Assembly: GCF_900129235.1 (NCBI RefSeq)
Contig: NZ_FQUV01000004.1
Coordinates: forward strand, 62,001 to 126,000
Source: Litoreibacter ascidiaceicola
GTDB lineage: Bacteria > Pseudomonadota > Alphaproteobacteria > Rhodobacterales > Rhodobacteraceae
Direction of reading: 5' to 3'
DNA: 64,000 bases
A model generated the notes under the pieces. It was not told where the DNA came from. It saw only the letters and a list, made by a program, of their open reading frames with translations, and did not search any database. A program made the position numbers and the translations under genes. Shown here piece by piece: positions 8,597 through 18,242 of the stretch. Each line of letters starts with the position of its first letter. The first letter of the stretch is position 1.

Positions 8597-9016
8597 ATGA
8601 AGAAGTTTCTGCTCCCCTTTTTGCTTTTGAGCGCATGTGGTGACATTGGACCCGCGGTGCCATCGCAAGCTGGAATGAACCTTGTCGATGCGCGGCAGGC
8701 CTTTCACTCCTGCCTACCAAATGCCCCACGTGCAGGACAAAACGCCGTTGTCGGCAGCTATGTCTCAAGTGTGGTTTTTGGTGGTATATTGTTGGGGCCC
8801 ATCGGGGTCGCAATTAACGAAGACCAAATTAGATATCATGGCGAAGCGAGCGGCGTGGACCGCTGCTTGCGCAAGCGCGGCTTCAAGCGCCGCGTCCTGA
8901 CCAAACAAGAGGTGGCTACGATAAATTCCAGCCCACCAACAACCCGTGCCCTTCTGCTCAACCACTTTGTCGCGGGCGGCACGCTTGAAAACTTTTCTGC
9001 GCCGAAGGAGGCATGA
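8597..9016 (+). CDS. Small predicted lipoprotein in the sdh operon (fourth)
   Basis: The 139-residue product starts [14 protein letters not shown], a compact lipoprotein signal. The mature chain has a cysteine in FHSCLPNAP, a glycine-rich hydrophobic patch ([17 protein letters not shown]) that could insert in or lie on a membrane, and a basic [11 protein letters not shown] segment. I do not recognise a family. Only 6 bases separate it from the preceding gene, and the sdhB start follows its stop by one base (TGAcATG), so it is tightly coupled to sdhB translation. Confidence 0.7.
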   Translation: MKKFLLPFLLLSACGDIGPAVPSQAGMNLVDARQAFHSCLPNAPRAGQNAVVGSYVSSVVFGGILLGPIGVAINEDQIRYHGEASGVDRCLRKRGFKRRVLTKQEVATINSSPPTTRALLLNHFVAGGTLENFSAPKEA

Positions 9017-9017
9017 C

Positions 9018-9797
9018 ATGGTTCAACTGACCCTTCCCAAGAATTCGAAAATTATGGGCGGCAAAACGTGGCCGAAGCCCGAGGGCGCGAACAACGTGCG
9101 CAAGTTCCAGATTTACCGCTGGAACCCTGATGACGGGAAGAACCCGTCGGTCGACACCTATTTTGTCGACATGGATAAATGCGGGCCGATGGTTCTGGAC
9201 GCGCTGATCAAGATCAAGAACGAGATCGATCCGACGCTGACCTTCCGCCGCTCCTGCCGCGAAGGGATTTGCGGGTCCTGCGCGATGAACATCGACGGGA
9301 TCAACACTCTGGCCTGTATCTACGGCATGGACGAGATCACGGGCGACGTGAAAATCTATCCGTTGCCACACCTGCCGGTTGTGAAGGACTTGATCCCCGA
9401 CCTGACGCATTTCTACGCGCAGCACGCGTCGATTATGCCGTGGTTGGAAACCAAGACCAACCGCCCGAAGAAGGAATGGCGCCAGTCGGTGAATGACCGT
9501 GCGAAACTGGATGGCTTGTATGAATGCGTCATGTGCGCGTGCTGCTCGACGTCGTGCCCGTCCTACTGGTGGAACGGCGACCGCTACCTTGGGCCAGCAG
9601 CGTTGCTGCACGCCTACCGCTGGATCATCGACAGCCGCGACGAAGCCACGGGCGAGCGATTGGACGAACTTGAAGACCCGTTCAAGCTGTATCGCTGCCA
9701 CACCATTATGAACTGCGCCAAGACCTGCCCGAAGGGGTTGAACCCTGCCAAGGCAATCGCAGAGATCAAAAAGATGATGGTCGAGCGTCAGGTGTAA
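9018..9797 (+). CDS. sdhB: Succinate dehydrogenase iron-sulfur subunit
   Basis: The 259-residue product has the usual SdhB length. The three cysteine clusters are visible: [16 protein letters not shown] (2Fe-2S), [16 protein letters not shown] (4Fe-4S) and [17 protein letters not shown] (3Fe-4S/4Fe-4S). It wires SdhA to the membrane anchors. The start ATG 9018 has GAAGGAGG six bases upstream. sdhB is separated from sdhA by five genes but remains in the same direction with overlaps or tiny gaps, so all five genes are probably on the sdh transcript. Confidence 0.98.
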   Translation: MVQLTLPKNSKIMGGKTWPKPEGANNVRKFQIYRWNPDDGKNPSVDTYFVDMDKCGPMVLDALIKIKNEIDPTLTFRRSCREGICGSCAMNIDGINTLACIYGMDEITGDVKIYPLPHLPVVKDLIPDLTHFYAQHASIMPWLETKTNRPKKEWRQSVNDRAKLDGLYECVMCACCSTSCPSYWWNGDRYLGPAALLHAYRWIIDSRDEATGERLDELEDPFKLYRCHTIMNCAKTCPKGLNPAKAIAEIKKMMVERQV

Positions 9798-9803
9798 TGT
9801 AAT

Positions 9804-9831
9804 ACTCCGGGGCATTGCTTCGGAGTGTTTT
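9804..9831 (+). terminator. Intrinsic terminator/attenuator after sdhB that contains the creD ribosome binding site
   Basis: ACTCCG (9804-9809) and CGGAGT (9821-9826) form a 6-bp stem with an 11-nt loop followed by GTTTT (9827-9831). It ends two bases before the creD ATG at 9833. The GGAG used by creD (9822-9825) is inside the 3' arm, so the same hairpin may end the sdh transcript and mask creD translation on read-through RNA. The stem is short, so efficiency is unclear. Confidence 0.55.
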
Positions 9832-9832
9832 C

Positions 9833-11263
9833 ATGAAATCTATTGGCTTTCGTTTTTTAATCGTCGGACTTCTGACCGTTTTGATGTTCGTCCCGCTTTT
9901 CCTTGCGGGCGAGGTGATTGATGCGCGCGCAAATCACAGCCGCAACACTGTGTCTTCTGTCGGTGACGAGTGGGGCGGCCCGCAACTGTTATCCGGCCCG
10001 CAGATTATTATCCCTGTCACAGGTCCCGTGACCCGCAAGGAGCAGCGTGCCGCCACTAAAATCGTGAATGGCAAGGAGATCGCGACGACAGAGGAAGTCG
10101 AGATTACCGAGATCAAGTATAAGCGCTCGATTTATCTTTATCCTGACGATTACAATTTCAGCATCGCCTCGCAAACCCAGACCCGCGCACGCGGTGTGTT
10201 CCGCGTTCCGGTCTATGTCGCCACCGCCGACATCAAATCCCGCTTTGATTTCAGCGCTGTGGAGGCTGCGGTGAATAGCGACGAGACGTTGCTGTGGAAC
10301 GATGCTCAACTGCGTGTTTCGCTGTTATCGAACAAAGCGCTGCGTGGTGCCGCAAAACTGACCGTGGGTGGCAAGAACGTACAGCTTGAGCCGATAACTG
10401 GCTCCAGTCGCGATACCACCCCTGGCATCATGGCGGAAATCGGTGACCCCCGAAAGGCTACGCAATACGACATGGAGCTTGGATTCAACGGTGCCGGTAG
10501 CTTCATGGTGACGCCTGTGGGCCGGACCTCGCAAGTGGTGTTCGACAGTGACTGGCCGCATCCGAGCTTTTCCGGGGCTTTTCTGCCGAACACCCGCACC
10601 GTGAGCGAGAGCGGCTTCGAGGCGGAATGGCTGATCCCGCATCTGGCGCGTAACCTGCCGCAGATTTCGCGTGAAAATTCGGACCAGACTGCCCGCGCCC
10701 AGACCGCGTTCGGGGTCGAGTATTTCCAGCCCAACGACTTCTACCAGAAAGCCTATCGCGCCGCGCGGTATGGCATTCTGTTTATTGCGCTGACCTTCCT
10801 GACGGTGCTGTTGATCGAGGACCGAAACGGCCGCCCGACCCATCCGGTGCAATATGTCTTCATCGGATTGGCGCAATCACTGTTCGTGCTGTTGATGGTC
10901 GCCTATTCCGAGCAAATCGGCTTCGCGGCAGCTTACGGGGTTTCGGCGGGGGCTACGATCATTTTGCTGACACTGTTCGGCTATATCGGGATGAAGCTTG
11001 GGGTGCGGTCGGCGGTGCTAGGCGTGATGCTCGTGCTGCTGTACGGGGTCCTTTACTTGATCTTACGCAGTGCGGATTATGCGCTTCTTGCGGGCTCTAC
11101 CTTAGCGTTCTTGGCGCTGGCAGGCACGATGTACCTGACCCGCAACGAAGACTGGTATGGTGAGCCGGGCCACGGCGTGATTGATTGGCTGAATGGCAAA
11201 ACGCCACCACCAAGCCCGCCTGCGACGGACGTCGCGACCGACACAGCCAAGGACAAGCCCTAG
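9833..11263 (+). CDS. creD: Cell envelope integrity protein CreD
   Basis: The 476-residue product matches CreD. An N-terminal membrane helix (RFLIVGLLTVLMFVPLFLAGEVID) is followed by a large periplasmic beta-rich domain to about residue 310. A block of C-terminal transmembrane helices starting near YGILFIALTFLTVLLIEDRNGRP, with the family's HPVQYVFIGLAQSLF, comes next, and a proline-rich tail of about 30 residues ends the chain. CreD in enterics is a target of CreBC and affects envelope and colicin phenotypes; no creBC genes are adjacent here. ATG 9833 is preferred over TTG 9815 because GGAG lies 7 bases upstream. It ends two bases before the convergent acyltransferase gene. Confidence 0.9.
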   Translation: MKSIGFRFLIVGLLTVLMFVPLFLAGEVIDARANHSRNTVSSVGDEWGGPQLLSGPQIIIPVTGPVTRKEQRAATKIVNGKEIATTEEVEITEIKYKRSIYLYPDDYNFSIASQTQTRARGVFRVPVYVATADIKSRFDFSAVEAAVNSDETLLWNDAQLRVSLLSNKALRGAAKLTVGGKNVQLEPITGSSRDTTPGIMAEIGDPRKATQYDMELGFNGAGSFMVTPVGRTSQVVFDSDWPHPSFSGAFLPNTRTVSESGFEAEWLIPHLARNLPQISRENSDQTARAQTAFGVEYFQPNDFYQKAYRAARYGILFIALTFLTVLLIEDRNGRPTHPVQYVFIGLAQSLFVLLMVAYSEQIGFAAAYGVSAGATIILLTLFGYIGMKLGVRSAVLGVMLVLLYGVLYLILRSADYALLAGSTLAFLALAGTMYLTRNEDWYGEPGHGVIDWLNGKTPPPSPPATDVATDTAKDKP

Positions 11264-11265
11264 TC

Positions 11266-12345
11266 TTAGGCCTGCGCGGGTTCCGAAGTCCGAGGTGTCT
11301 CGACAGCGCGTGGTGACAGCGGCGTGCCGTTGAGAAGCAGTGCCAGTACCGGCACTCGTTTCACGATCAGGTGGTGGGTCGGAAGTTTGATGGCCAGCGT
11401 GCATATTATGAGTGCGCTGAACAGCATTCCGCCCTCCAGTCCGATTGCGGTGAGAGGCGTGAGAAGCGCATGCAACACCAGCCATTGAAGGATGTATGTC
11501 GTCAACGCTCCGGCAGAGATGAACGACCAGATCGCGTTGGTGGTGTTGAAAAAGCGGCGGAAGGCCCAAAGCAACCCGAAGCTGATTGCGGCAGTGCTGG
11601 AAGCGATGCGGGCGGCGTGCAACATGTGGTGCAGTGTTGTCCCTTGCTCGGCCCAGCCGTCGATCATGGCCAGCCAGAACAGTCCTGCGATGGCGAAGGG
11701 CAGCGGGCCAGGCGCGTGAATGGCCTCCCAAGCCTTTGGGTGCTGATAAAGTGCCAGACCTGCAACATAGGCCCATGCATATTTGGCAAAGCCGTCGAAT
11801 GGGACCGGCAAGTCCAGCCCGATAGTGGCAGCAATTAGCATCTGCACAACAATTGCCGCCGACGTGATCACGGTGGCGATATACGGGGGAGGGATATTGA
11901 AATCAGTTACCCGCGCCCAAGCAGAGGAACGTAATGCCCGCAGCATCAAGGGAACCGCCGTGATGAAGCCCATTAGACTGAAAAGAAACCAAAGATGAAC
12001 GAAAAGCCGCCCTGTGACGGCGCGAGTCAGGACGTCCTGCGCCCAAGCGGTGGTGAAACCTTCATGGATCAGCGCGAGTGTCAGCGGGTTCACCAGTAAG
12101 AGACCCGTCGCCAACGGCCACGCAAGACGGCGCAAACGGTCGCGCAGATGGGGCCAGATGGGGCCATCAGGCAAGGTAGCTGCCATCACGTAACCAGAAA
12201 TGATGAAGAACGTGCCCATGCAGAAATTATAGATAAACACCGCGAAGGTCGCAGCGGGGGCATAGTCGATCAGATAATACGCGTGTAGAACCACGACGAA
12301 CACCATGCAAATGGCGCGCAAATGATCAAGATATGTGATCCGCAT
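11266..12345 (-). CDS. Acyltransferase 3 family membrane protein
   Basis: The 359-residue protein has about ten hydrophobic helices. It shows the family's start (YLDHLRAICMVFVVVLHAYYL, with the conserved arginine and the membrane-embedded histidine) and then FFIISGYVMA. Acyltransferase-3 enzymes move acyl groups, often O-acetyl, onto surface sugars or lipids across the inner membrane; the acceptor here is unknown. It stands alone, convergent with creD, and is followed on the same strand by a 64-base gap to the aldo/keto reductase. Confidence 0.87.
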   Translation of the reverse strand: MRITYLDHLRAICMVFVVVLHAYYLIDYAPAATFAVFIYNFCMGTFFIISGYVMAATLPDGPIWPHLRDRLRRLAWPLATGLLLVNPLTLALIHEGFTTAWAQDVLTRAVTGRLFVHLWFLFSLMGFITAVPLMLRALRSSAWARVTDFNIPPPYIATVITSAAIVVQMLIAATIGLDLPVPFDGFAKYAWAYVAGLALYQHPKAWEAIHAPGPLPFAIAGLFWLAMIDGWAEQGTTLHHMLHAARIASSTAAISFGLLWAFRRFFNTTNAIWSFISAGALTTYILQWLVLHALLTPLTAIGLEGGMLFSALIICTLAIKLPTHHLIVKRVPVLALLLNGTPLSPRAVETPRTSEPAQA

Positions 12346-12409
12346 GGTCTTTTTGCCCCTTTCAGAGAGGGTTTAGAGCATGCAAATCAGCCGAAAATTG
12401 GGCGATTGT

Positions 12410-13396
12410 TTAGCAGTAACGCTCCACGCCCACGATCTGGGCATCGGAATAGCGGTCGCCATGCGCCCATCCCACAGGCAGAATCCGGTCGATCTCGGCA
12501 CGATCCTCATCGCTGAATTCGATGCTGTCGCCAGCAGCGAGCTGCTCCAGATGCGCGCGGGTTCTAGTGCCGGGGATTGGAATAGTATGGTCGCCCCGAT
12601 CCAGCGTCCAAGCGATTGCCGCGCCCGCGGGGCTCCAGCCCCGAGTTGCACAAAAGGCTTTGAACTTCTCTAAGATTGCGCAATTGGCCGCGAAGTTTTC
12701 CGGCGCGAAGCGCGGCTGTGACTTGCGGAAATCAGTGTCGGCAAAGGTAGCGGGGTCGGGGAACTGGTCCGCGAACATGCCGCGCGCCACGGGTGAGAAG
12801 GGCACGAAGGCCACGCCAAGCTCCTTGCAGGTTTGAAGCATGCCCATTTCGGGTTGCCGCGTCCAAAGGGAGTATTCGCTTTGCACGGCAGTGACAGGGT
12901 GCACTTCATGGGCGCGGCGCAAAGAGGCCGGTGCGATTTCGGAAAACCCGAAGCCGCCGATTTTGCCTTCCTTGATGAAGGTCGCGAGGGTCTCTACCAC
13001 CTCTTCGATGAGGCGGTTCTGTTCGCGGCGATGGATATAGTAGAGGTCGACATAATCGACGCCGAGCCGCTTGAAGGAGCCTTCGAGGGCGGCTCGTAAA
13101 GCGGCTTCGGAGTTGTTGAAATGCCGGGTGGGCTTGACCATGATCCCGCCTTTGGTCGCGATCTTGAAGCCGTGGCCCGGGTTGGCCTTGAAATAGCTGC
13201 CCATGATTTCCTCGGACTGGCCAAGGCCGTAAAGCTCTGCGGTGTCGAGGAAATCTATGCCGAGATCGCGGGCAGCATCGAGCGTGTCGTGGGATGTCAC
13301 AAGATCGGTTTCGCCGTAGAAGCCGGCGAAACTCATGCACCCTAACCCGACCGCACCGACCTGCGGTCCGCCTTTTCCAAGCTGGCGCGTTTTCAT
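12410..13396 (-). CDS. Aldo/keto reductase
   Basis: The 328-residue protein is a TIM-barrel AKR of the YakC/AKR13-like type. It has [12 protein letters not shown] near the start, the catalytic aspartate and tyrosine in [15 protein letters not shown], lysine in KIATKGGI, histidine in YYIHRRE, and the NADP-binding [13 protein letters not shown] near the end. It reduces aldehydes or ketones with NADPH; the substrate is not predictable. Its start overlaps the deoD stop (ATGA), so the two are co-translated, although a functional link with purine salvage is not obvious. Confidence 0.9.
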   Translation of the reverse strand: MKTRQLGKGGPQVGAVGLGCMSFAGFYGETDLVTSHDTLDAARDLGIDFLDTAELYGLGQSEEIMGSYFKANPGHGFKIATKGGIMVKPTRHFNNSEAALRAALEGSFKRLGVDYVDLYYIHRREQNRLIEEVVETLATFIKEGKIGGFGFSEIAPASLRRAHEVHPVTAVQSEYSLWTRQPEMGMLQTCKELGVAFVPFSPVARGMFADQFPDPATFADTDFRKSQPRFAPENFAANCAILEKFKAFCATRGWSPAGAAIAWTLDRGDHTIPIPGTRTRAHLEQLAAGDSIEFSDEDRAEIDRILPVGWAHGDRYSDAQIVGVERYC

Positions 13397-14097
13397 GTGA
13401 AGGCCGCTTCCAGCGCGATTTCGACCATGTCCCCGAAGCTGCGTTCACGATCTTCGGAGGGCAGCGCCTCGCCGGTGAGCAGGTGGTCGGAAACGGTCAG
13501 CACCGCCAAGGCGCGGCGGTTATAGCGGGCGGCGAGGGTGTAGAGTTCGGCCGCTTCCATCTCGACGCCAAGGATACCGTGGCGGGTCATTTGTTCGTTA
13601 AGGTCAGGGCGTTCGTCGTAGAACACGTCGGCCGAATAGATACCGCCCACATGGGTTGGCACGCCTTTGGCTTCAGCGGCGTGGAAGGCGTTGTGCAGCA
13701 GGTCCCAGTCGCAGGTCGGGGCGAATTGCAGTTCTTTGAAGATGCCACGCGACGGGGTGGACAGGGTCGTGGTCGCGGTGGCGAGGATCACATCGCGCAC
13801 GGCGACTTTGTCCTGCATGCCGCCACACGATCCAATGCGGATCAGCGTTTTCGCATCGTAGTCCTTGATCAGCTCGTTCACGTAGATCGACAGCGACGGC
13901 ATCCCCATGCCAGAGCCGTGGATGGTTACGCGATTACCTTTCCACATGCCGGTGAAGCCCAACATGCCGCGCACCTCGTTGACCAATTTGACGTTCTCAA
14001 GGAACGTCTCTGCCGCCCATTTGGCGCGATAGGGATCGCCGGGAAGCAAGACGGTTTCAGCGATGTCGCCGAGTTTGGCTCCGATATGAACAGTCAT
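13393..14097 (-). CDS. deoD: Purine-nucleoside phosphorylase (DeoD type)
   Basis: The 234-residue product has the length and motifs of hexameric bacterial [40 protein letters not shown] (ribose-binding MEA) and the catalytic aspartate in VSDHLLTGE. It phosphorolyses purine (deoxy)nucleosides to base and (deoxy)ribose-1-phosphate. It lies directly upstream of the aldo/keto reductase with a 4-base overlap. The nucleoside-type ABC transporter at 26219-31179 could supply its substrates, but it is a separate operon. Confidence 0.95.
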   Translation of the reverse strand: MTVHIGAKLGDIAETVLLPGDPYRAKWAAETFLENVKLVNEVRGMLGFTGMWKGNRVTIHGSGMGMPSLSIYVNELIKDYDAKTLIRIGSCGGMQDKVAVRDVILATATTTLSTPSRGIFKELQFAPTCDWDLLHNAFHAAEAKGVPTHVGGIYSADVFYDERPDLNEQMTRHGILGVEMEAAELYTLAARYNRRALAVLTVSDHLLTGEALPSEDRERSFGDMVEIALEAAFT

Positions 14098-14140
14098 GGG
14101 GCGGGCTCCTTTGGGGCTGTTTCAACCCCATATATCAGCC

Positions 14141-15187
14141 CTATTCCGCCGGTGCGAGTACCCCTTGTGCAGCTTTCGCATCTGCCGCTGCGAAACCGAC
14201 CATGCGGCGAGTGTCTTCGTCCCAGAGCTTCAGCTTCATGCATTTGAGGCTGTCGCGGAAGGTGACGCGGTTGGTTCCAGCCAATTCTGGATGATCGCGC
14301 AGGACTTCGGGTAAGCGATAGAAGGCGATACGGGCATAAAGATGGTGAACGTGGTGGATGCCGACGTTGCAGCTGAACCAGTTCAGCCAGCCCGGCAGCA
14401 CGTAGTAGCTGGAGCCATAGAGCGCGGAATCGTGCACCGACCAGTTGCCTTGGTGATCCCATTCGACGCCCTCGAACTGGTGCTGGATGTAGAACACCCA
14501 GACGCCACAAAACGCCCCGATCAAGGTGGAGGGCACGAAGATAAACAGGATCGGGCCCCAGCCGCCAAAATAGTAGATCGTCCCGAGAACGATCGCGATG
14601 GACAGGTTGGTGCCCATGGCGCTGATCCAGTATTCGCGGCGGTCCATCAGACGGAAGGGCAGGCGGTATTCCAGAAAGAAGGAGTAGAATGGCCCGAATG
14701 CGAGCAGGAAATACGGATTGCGATAGAGCCGGTAGGCGGCTTTGGCGAGCGGGCCTTTGGCGTTGTATTCCGAGACGGTCAGGGTCAGCAGGTCTCCCAT
14801 CTCGCGGCGGTCCAGATTGCCGTGGGTGGCGTGGTGAACGTCGTGTTTCTTGGCCCAGACAGCGGCGGGGGCGATGCAGATCACGCCAAGGCATCGGCCA
14901 AGCCAACGGTTCGCGGTCCATGACTTGAAAATCGCGCCGTGGCCGCAATCGTGCTGGATGGCGAACATACGCATCATCAACATGCCCGTAAGGATAACGG
15001 CAGGAACGGTGACCCAGTAAATCTCTGACGCCAGCGACCACCATGCGATAGCCCACAAGGTGACATAAGGAACAAAGGTCGTCGCAAGCTCCCAAATCGA
15101 GCGGGAGAGGGACGGGTCGCGATATGCTTTGAGGACGGGTATCCATTCCCGCGCGGGGCGGCGGGATTGGGGTGTTGCGGAATTCAT
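14141..15187 (-). CDS. Membrane fatty acid desaturase
   Basis: The 348-residue protein has paired hydrophobic helices and three histidine boxes: HDCGHG after the first helix pair, HDVHHATHG, and HHVHHL near the C-terminus. These should hold the di-iron centre of an acyl-lipid or acyl-CoA desaturase. It would introduce a double bond into membrane fatty acids at the inner membrane using an external electron donor, which is not encoded nearby. The double-bond position cannot be read from sequence. It is a single gene with 43 bases to deoD and a short gap to ecm. Confidence 0.9.
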   Translation of the reverse strand: MNSATPQSRRPAREWIPVLKAYRDPSLSRSIWELATTFVPYVTLWAIAWWSLASEIYWVTVPAVILTGMLMMRMFAIQHDCGHGAIFKSWTANRWLGRCLGVICIAPAAVWAKKHDVHHATHGNLDRREMGDLLTLTVSEYNAKGPLAKAAYRLYRNPYFLLAFGPFYSFFLEYRLPFRLMDRREYWISAMGTNLSIAIVLGTIYYFGGWGPILFIFVPSTLIGAFCGVWVFYIQHQFEGVEWDHQGNWSVHDSALYGSSYYVLPGWLNWFSCNVGIHHVHHLYARIAFYRLPEVLRDHPELAGTNRVTFRDSLKCMKLKLWDEDTRRMVGFAAADAKAAQGVLAPAE

Positions 15188-15257
15188 TCAATTACCTTTG
15201 GGCACAATTCTTTGGACGCGAATTTTGGCCGCGTCCGCACGGGTGTCAAGTAAGGTA

Positions 15258-17237
15258 TTACTCCGCTGCGATGCCTTTTGGGTCCACCAGTTCTACGAGG
15301 TCAACCATGATACGGTTCAACTCGAAGTCCTTGGGTGTGTAGACCTTGGCCACCCCCATTGCCCGCAACCGATGTGCATCGTCCTCGGGGATGATGCCGC
15401 CGACCACCACGGGAATATGGCCGATGCCCGCCGCGTGCATCTTGCTCATGAGATCTTCGATCAGCGGAATATGGGAGCCGGACAGGATCGACAGACCAAC
15501 GACATGCGCTTCGTCTTTCAAGGCGGCCTCTACGATTTCATCTGGTGTCAGGCGGATGCCTTCGTAGCTGATATCCATGCCGCAGTCACGGGCGCGGGCC
15601 GCGATTTGCTCGGCCCCGTTGGAGTGACCGTCCAGGCCCGGCTTGCCGACGAGGAACTTGAGGCGGCGACCCAATTTGGTTGACACCGCGTCCACGCGCT
15701 CGCGGATTTCATCGAGTCCCTCGGTGCGATTTGAGGGGTTGCGAGACACACCGGTCGGGCCACGATACTGACCAAAGGCCTGACGGATCACGTCGCCCCA
15801 TTCACCAGTGGTCGCGCCTGCTTTGGCGGCCTCGATTGTCGGGATCATGATGTTGGTGCCGTCTTTCGCTGCTGCGCGAACTTTGGCGAGAGCCGTTTCG
15901 ACCGCTTGGCTGTCACGCGACGCACGCCATGCGTTGAGGCGCGCGATCTGATCGGCTTCGGCGTCCTTGTCGGCCACCATGATCGCCTCGTCACCTGCGG
16001 TCAGCGGGCTTTCCTCGTGCTGTTGGTATTTATTCACGCCGACCACGATGGTGTCACCTGACTCGATGCCACCGAGGCGTTCGGCATTGGCCTCTACCAG
16101 CCGCGACTTCATGTATTCAATCGCCTCGTTGGCGCCGCCCATGCTGTCGATGGTGGCGAGTTCGGCGCGCGCGCCTTCTTTCAACGCCTCGACCTTGCGG
16201 TCCACGGCAGGGTTGCCGTCAAAAAGGTCGTCATATTCCAGAAGGTCGGTCTCGAATGCCATGATCTGTTGCATGCGCAACGACCATTGTTGATCCCATG
16301 GGCGGGGCAGACCGAGCGCCTCGTTCCAGGCTGGTAATTGAACGGCGCGTGCGCGGGCGTTTTTGGACAGGGTGACGGCCAGCATCTCGATCAGGATGCG
16401 GTAGACGTTATTTTCAGGTTGCTGTTCGGTCAGGCCAAGGGAGTTCACCTGCACCCCATAGCGAAAGCGGCGGAACTTGGGGTCTTCGACGCCGTAGCGG
16501 TCGCGGGTGATTTCATCCCAGAGGTCCACGAAAGCGCGCATTTTGCACATTTCGGTGACGAAGCGGATGCCGGCGTTTACGAAGAAAGAGATACGGCCCA
16601 CCATTTGCGGGAAGTCCTGCGCGGGAACTTTGCCCTTGAGGTCGTCGAGCACTGCAGTTGCTGTGGCAAGCGCGAAGGCCAGTTCCTGCTCCGGCGTCGC
16701 GCCTGCTTCTTGCAAGTGATAGGAGCAGACATTCATCGGGTTCCATTTCGGCAGATGCTGACGCGTATAGGCGGCGACGTCGGTGATCATGCGTAGCGAG
16801 GGTTTTGGCGGGCATATGTATGTGCCGCGCGACAGGTATTCCTTGATAATGTCGTTTTGCACGGTGCCTTGCAGGGCGGAAATATCCGCGCCCTGTTCCT
16901 CGGCTGCGGCAATGTAGAGAGCCAACAACCATGGCGCCGTCGCGTTGATCGTCATGGACGTGTTCATCTGGTCCAGTGGGATATCGTTGAACAAGCTGCG
17001 CATATCGCCAAGGTGCGCGACCGGAACGCCGACTTTACCGACTTCGCCTTTGGACAGGACGTGATCGCTGTCGTAGCCGGTTTGCGTGGGCAGGTCGAAA
17101 GCCACGGAGAGGCCGGTCTGACCCTTGGCCAGATTGCCGCGATACAGGGCGTTCGACGCTTTGGCCGTTGAGTGACCCGCATAGGTGCGAAACAACCAAG
17201 GACGATCTTTTTGCGGCGTGTTGGGTAGGTCGGACAT
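15258..17237 (-). CDS. ecm: Ethylmalonyl-CoA mutase, B12-dependent
   Basis: The 659-residue product starts at the ATG (17237) of MSDLPNTPQKDRPWLFRTYAG. An upstream 55-codon extension is rejected because it looks non-coding. The N-terminal mutase barrel has RTYAGHSTAKASN and LSVAFDLPTQTGYDSDH. The C-terminal cobalamin domain shows the base-off motif GLDGHSNGAEQIA (DxHxxG), then LSILSGSH and VVVGGIIP. It converts (2R)-ethylmalonyl-CoA to methylsuccinyl-CoA in the ethylmalonyl-CoA pathway. ccr, which makes ethylmalonyl-CoA, lies 2.5 kb away on the other strand. cobU (47121-47669) bears on its cofactor. Confidence 0.95.
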   Translation of the reverse strand: MSDLPNTPQKDRPWLFRTYAGHSTAKASNALYRGNLAKGQTGLSVAFDLPTQTGYDSDHVLSKGEVGKVGVPVAHLGDMRSLFNDIPLDQMNTSMTINATAPWLLALYIAAAEEQGADISALQGTVQNDIIKEYLSRGTYICPPKPSLRMITDVAAYTRQHLPKWNPMNVCSYHLQEAGATPEQELAFALATATAVLDDLKGKVPAQDFPQMVGRISFFVNAGIRFVTEMCKMRAFVDLWDEITRDRYGVEDPKFRRFRYGVQVNSLGLTEQQPENNVYRILIEMLAVTLSKNARARAVQLPAWNEALGLPRPWDQQWSLRMQQIMAFETDLLEYDDLFDGNPAVDRKVEALKEGARAELATIDSMGGANEAIEYMKSRLVEANAERLGGIESGDTIVVGVNKYQQHEESPLTAGDEAIMVADKDAEADQIARLNAWRASRDSQAVETALAKVRAAAKDGTNIMIPTIEAAKAGATTGEWGDVIRQAFGQYRGPTGVSRNPSNRTEGLDEIRERVDAVSTKLGRRLKFLVGKPGLDGHSNGAEQIAARARDCGMDISYEGIRLTPDEIVEAALKDEAHVVGLSILSGSHIPLIEDLMSKMHAAGIGHIPVVVGGIIPEDDAHRLRAMGVAKVYTPKDFELNRIMVDLVELVDPKGIAAE

Positions 17238-17434
17238 GATGGCCTCGTGTGAATCGCGGACGGTAACATTATTGCGTTTAGCGATTGATACGTGGAATTT
17301 TATACCAATGTCAATTCGCTGCAACGCAGAATTTACAGCCATACCCGTTGCGTTGCCATGCTTTTTGTCTATTGGCATGGTGTTTGTGGCATAAGGGCTC
17401 AAACTGGCCCTGACGAGTGGATGGAGCCGCCAAA

Positions 17435-18232
17435 ATGGGGCAGACGGAAATTATGTACGACATCAATTCTATCTTGATCGCAGTAGTCCTTTTACTGGCG
17501 ATGGGGGCAGCTATGCGCCTTGGGCGCGTGGTCGGGAAGCGCGGTTCCTCCCACCATAATGACGAAAGCAAGTCTCAGGTCGGGGCAGTGCAGGGCTCGC
17601 TTCTGGGTTTGTTGGCGCTATTGCTCGGTTTCACCTTTTCGTTGGCGCTGAACCGTTACGACGACCGGTCGCGGGCCGTGGTCGACGAGGCGAACGCGAT
17701 TGGCACGGCTTGGCTACGGACCGATTTTCTGAGCGACGCGCGTCGGGATGAGGCCAAAGCCCTGATGAGCCGCTACGGCTTGACCCGTTTTGAAGCGGGA
17801 CGCGTCCCCGCAAGCGAAACAGAACGTCGGGATGGGTTGGTCCAAGCTGCCGAGGAAATATTTGCTAAGCTCTGGGATTTGGCCAGCTTGGAAACACAAG
17901 CGGTGGGTGGTCCGGCATCGGTCAGCTTTGCGGCCTCATTGAATGACATGATCGATTCCCTCGGATCGCGAGATGCTGCAATCGAACGCCATGTGCCGGA
18001 GCCTGTGTTGTTCCTGATGTTTGCCACGTTCGTGCTGCTTGGGAGCATCCTCGGGTACAGTTCGGGACTGACACTGGCAAAGGCGGGTTTTCCGATTTAC
18101 GCGATGATGGTTCTGATCGTGGCGCTGGTGTTTGTCATCATTGATCTTGATCGCCCGCGCCGGGGTATCATTTCTGTCAATCAGGAACCGTTGCGCTTTG
18201 TCTCTGAAAGCATGGCGGCGGCGGTGAATTGA
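17435..18232 (+). CDS. DUF4239 (bestrophin-like) membrane protein
   Basis: The product has 265 residues from ATG 17435, which has GGAG eight bases upstream; ATG 17453 is an alternative. One helix near the N-terminus is followed by a second (VQGSLLGLLALLLGFTFSLAL) with the family's NRYDDRS...VDEANAIGTAWLR. After a soluble helical middle, two more helices come near the C-terminus (LFLMFATFVLLGSILGY and MVLIVALVFVIIDLDRPRRG). DUF4239 resembles bestrophin anion channels only in topology; no function is known. It is divergent from ecm and 10 bases upstream of the PlsB-like gene, so these two probably form an operon. Confidence 0.83.
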   Translation: MGQTEIMYDINSILIAVVLLLAMGAAMRLGRVVGKRGSSHHNDESKSQVGAVQGSLLGLLALLLGFTFSLALNRYDDRSRAVVDEANAIGTAWLRTDFLSDARRDEAKALMSRYGLTRFEAGRVPASETERRDGLVQAAEEIFAKLWDLASLETQAVGGPASVSFAASLNDMIDSLGSRDAAIERHVPEPVLFLMFATFVLLGSILGYSSGLTLAKAGFPIYAMMVLIVALVFVIIDLDRPRRGIISVNQEPLRFVSESMAAAVN

Positions 18233-18242
18233 GGGTGAAATA

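Noticed and set aside
17356-17380. CCATGC/GCATGG inverted repeat between ecm and the DUF4239 gene
   Set aside because: Only six pairs around a 13-base T-rich spacer; it cannot be assigned to a regulator or a terminator and may be chance.
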